Source of the DNA: Beroe forskalii
Taxonomy: Eukaryota; Ctenophora; Nuda; Beroida; Beroidae
DNA: 64,000 nucleotides
Direction: 5' to 3'
Assembly: GCA_011033025.1 (NCBI GenBank)
Contig: WFMF01000219.1
Location: 124,001-188,000 of the forward strand
Made by a program: the position numbers and the translations under genes. The number at the start of each line of letters is the position of its first letter. Position 1 is the stretch's first letter. Positions 50,401-53,400 of the stretch are shown in pieces. The notes beneath the pieces are model-generated. The model made no database searches. It had not been told where the DNA came from and saw nothing but the letters and a program-made list of their open reading frames with translations.

Positions 50401-53400
50401 TTATCCTCGGCATCTTTCTTTCTACTCAACCCCACCTAATCCCCTATCTCTATAACCCCTCCTAACCCCCAATCCCCCTCCCGCAGGCGGTGGACCCCAG
50501 CATCCCTACCACAGACTCGCAGCAACACGCCCCCCAGCGGCTAACCCACTACCCCATCCACCCGGGATATCCCCTGGATAATCCCCAGTCCTACATCCCC
50601 AACGAGCACCTCCTACCTCATCGACCAGCCAATAACAGGTGAGGAGCGGGTTGCGATTAGCCAATAAGAGGGACGATGGTGTTATGAACAGCCAATAAAA
50701 AGGGAGAATGGGGTTTTAATCAGCCAATCATAGGACAGTTTGGTTTCATGAACAGCCAATTGAATATAAGAATGGTACCTTTCGCAGAATACATGTGTCG
50801 TAACTTACACCTCTTAAATAGCAGTGACCTAATTGAACCTTAAACTTTGATGCTCTGTCCTGTACATTCCATGTGCCCGGTGCTTCTTCCAGAACGCAAT
50901 GAGTTTCCGGGATATTCAGAGTCATGCATACCGTAGCCTTCTAGATGGTCGAAAATCTTGTTTCTTGAATTATTACAATTGATGAGTAATTGATTTATTC
51001 TCTTTTGACTCAATGGTACAGGTACAAAACTAAACGATGTGGTTCTTTAATGACAATCAATTTCGTCGTTCTACGACATCTTCAGGTCTGTAAATACAAT
51101 AACATTAGTATAGAATAATTCATAGACTCTAAAAACTACGGAGTATATTGTAATGCTCTAACCTAAGAACTTGAAATACGGGGTTCTAGGGCTACTTAAA
51201 TTCTTACACTAACTAGTTACTAACTACCAATCAATTCATGATACTAAATACTGATTAACTAAAAATTGCCGTACTAAGACTAAAATAACTGAAATTGACT
51301 GAAAACTGATCAAAACTGTATCAAAATCAAATTCGAATTAATGATCGTCGATCGTATGTGCTGATAATCGTACGATAATCGTACTACGTGTTAAAATGAT
51401 AAATCTGTACAACATGATATTTACATAAATACAAATCTTGGTACTTACAACCGTGTCAAAAATATTATGTACAAATACATACAATATATACAGCGTCAAT
51501 TTATACAATATTCCCTTTAACTAAAAAACGTTCGAGTTCCTTACATTCCTCCTTATCATTTAATTCAGGTCCCTGGCTGTAGATGAAAAGTGCCTCATAC
51601 ACCTTACGAAGTACTGTGTTCGACTCTGTACCCAATAGTCTGAAGGAAAGATCCGGGGAAATTCCCAAATGTTCCTTGCTGTAGTGAACCGCCATTGCTT
51701 CCTCCTTGTAACTCCCAGTAGTAGGGTTCGTAGCAAACCTGGGATGTTCACTCAAACGTTCGTTGAGTGACCGTGAACTCTCCCCAACATACTGTTTTGA
51801 GCACAAGTTACAAGTGATCTCGTAGATCGGACACATAGTGGAGCAGTCACTTCCTTCCTCTAGTCTGGAGCAGATGTTGCAGGAGTTGGAAGTGCATTTC
51901 CTCCGATCATACGGTCTTGAAGAACAGAAAATGTCTCTAAGAGACAAACCTGGTAGGAAGACGACCTTAATGGGAAGGTTGCGGTTCTTGACAAATACTT
52001 GTATTTGGTCCGACACCCCCTCTGATATGTATGGAAGTTTCAACCATACAGGGTTGGAGTCTCGAGAGAGGGCATCTTGAGTGGATCTTCTTGGGTGGTA
52101 TTCCAGAAGAGCTCGAGGATCTTTGTAGCCGTTACACTTTAACAGGTTGTCGATAATAGTGTAAGACTCCTCTACAAGTTCTGAACTGGAACAACTCTTT
52201 TCCGCAGTGCGATAAAAGTTCTTGGCAGTCTCAACTTTCATTCTGTACGGATGATGAGATCTGCTGTGCAGGGTGATCGCCTTTTTCTGCGGTTTCCTGT
52301 AGTAATTGATGAGTAATTTATTAATTCTCTTTTGACTCAATGGTACAGATACAAATGTAAACGACCCTTTAATGACAATCGTTCTACGACATCTTCAGGT
52401 CTCAAATTTGATTGTATAAAGTAGTGTTGTAAAAAGTTTAACACTACTTTACAACACTACTTTATACAATCAAATTTGAGACCTGACGACGAAATTGATT
52501 GTCATTAAAGAACCACATCGTTTATTTGTATTCGTACCATTGAATTTTTCTCCTCTTATTCAACCCGTGAAATCAGTTTCCCACTTGTGGTGTAGTCGAC
52601 CTTCTCCATCTACTCTGATCTGTGTACCAAGGAACGGAGTGTATGATTCCTCAGACTGTGGAAAATCAATTTCCCATGATAGCCTGCTGTCCGGGTCCTC
52701 CACGGCTATTCTGTCAAAGAACTGCTTAGCTTGTTCCTCATCTCTGATAACAGTACCCGCATCATCCACATACCTACCGTACATGACTGGTAGGTAATGG
52801 GGATCTGTGTAAACACTTCTGCGTTCAAAAGTGTACACTCTGACGATGGCCCCAATGGGGCTGGGTTTACAACCCATGAAAAGTCCAATCATCTGTTGGT
52901 AGATTTTCCCATCGAAAACAAAGAACGAGTTACTGAATACTAGTTCTAACATCTCGTGTACATCCGTTAGATTCAGTCCATACAACTCCAAGTCATCAAT
53001 GTGTTCAGCAGCCAATGCAATGACATCCTCGACACACCCCAAGATGTTGATGTTGGTGTACAGCGATGCAACATCTGCTGTGCAGAACTTCAAACCTTTC
53101 AGCTGTTCTTGTGACAAGCTTGATAGCTGTTCCAGGTGAGTATGAGTGTCCTTCAAGTGGCTGGGAACAAATTTGAGGAGTGGGCTGAGAATCTGAGTAC
53201 ACATCCATGCTAGTTTCTCAGTGGGGGAACCACAGCACGAAACAATGGGTCTGACCTTGCACGTCTGCGTGATGTCCGTGTCCACTGAGATTGATGAGGC
53301 GTCAAACTTATGAGTCTTTAACAGAATATACATGGTGGGCAACTGGGTATTCCTGCTTGTGTACAAGTCAACCATGTTCTTGTGTAGATGCCGTGTCTCA

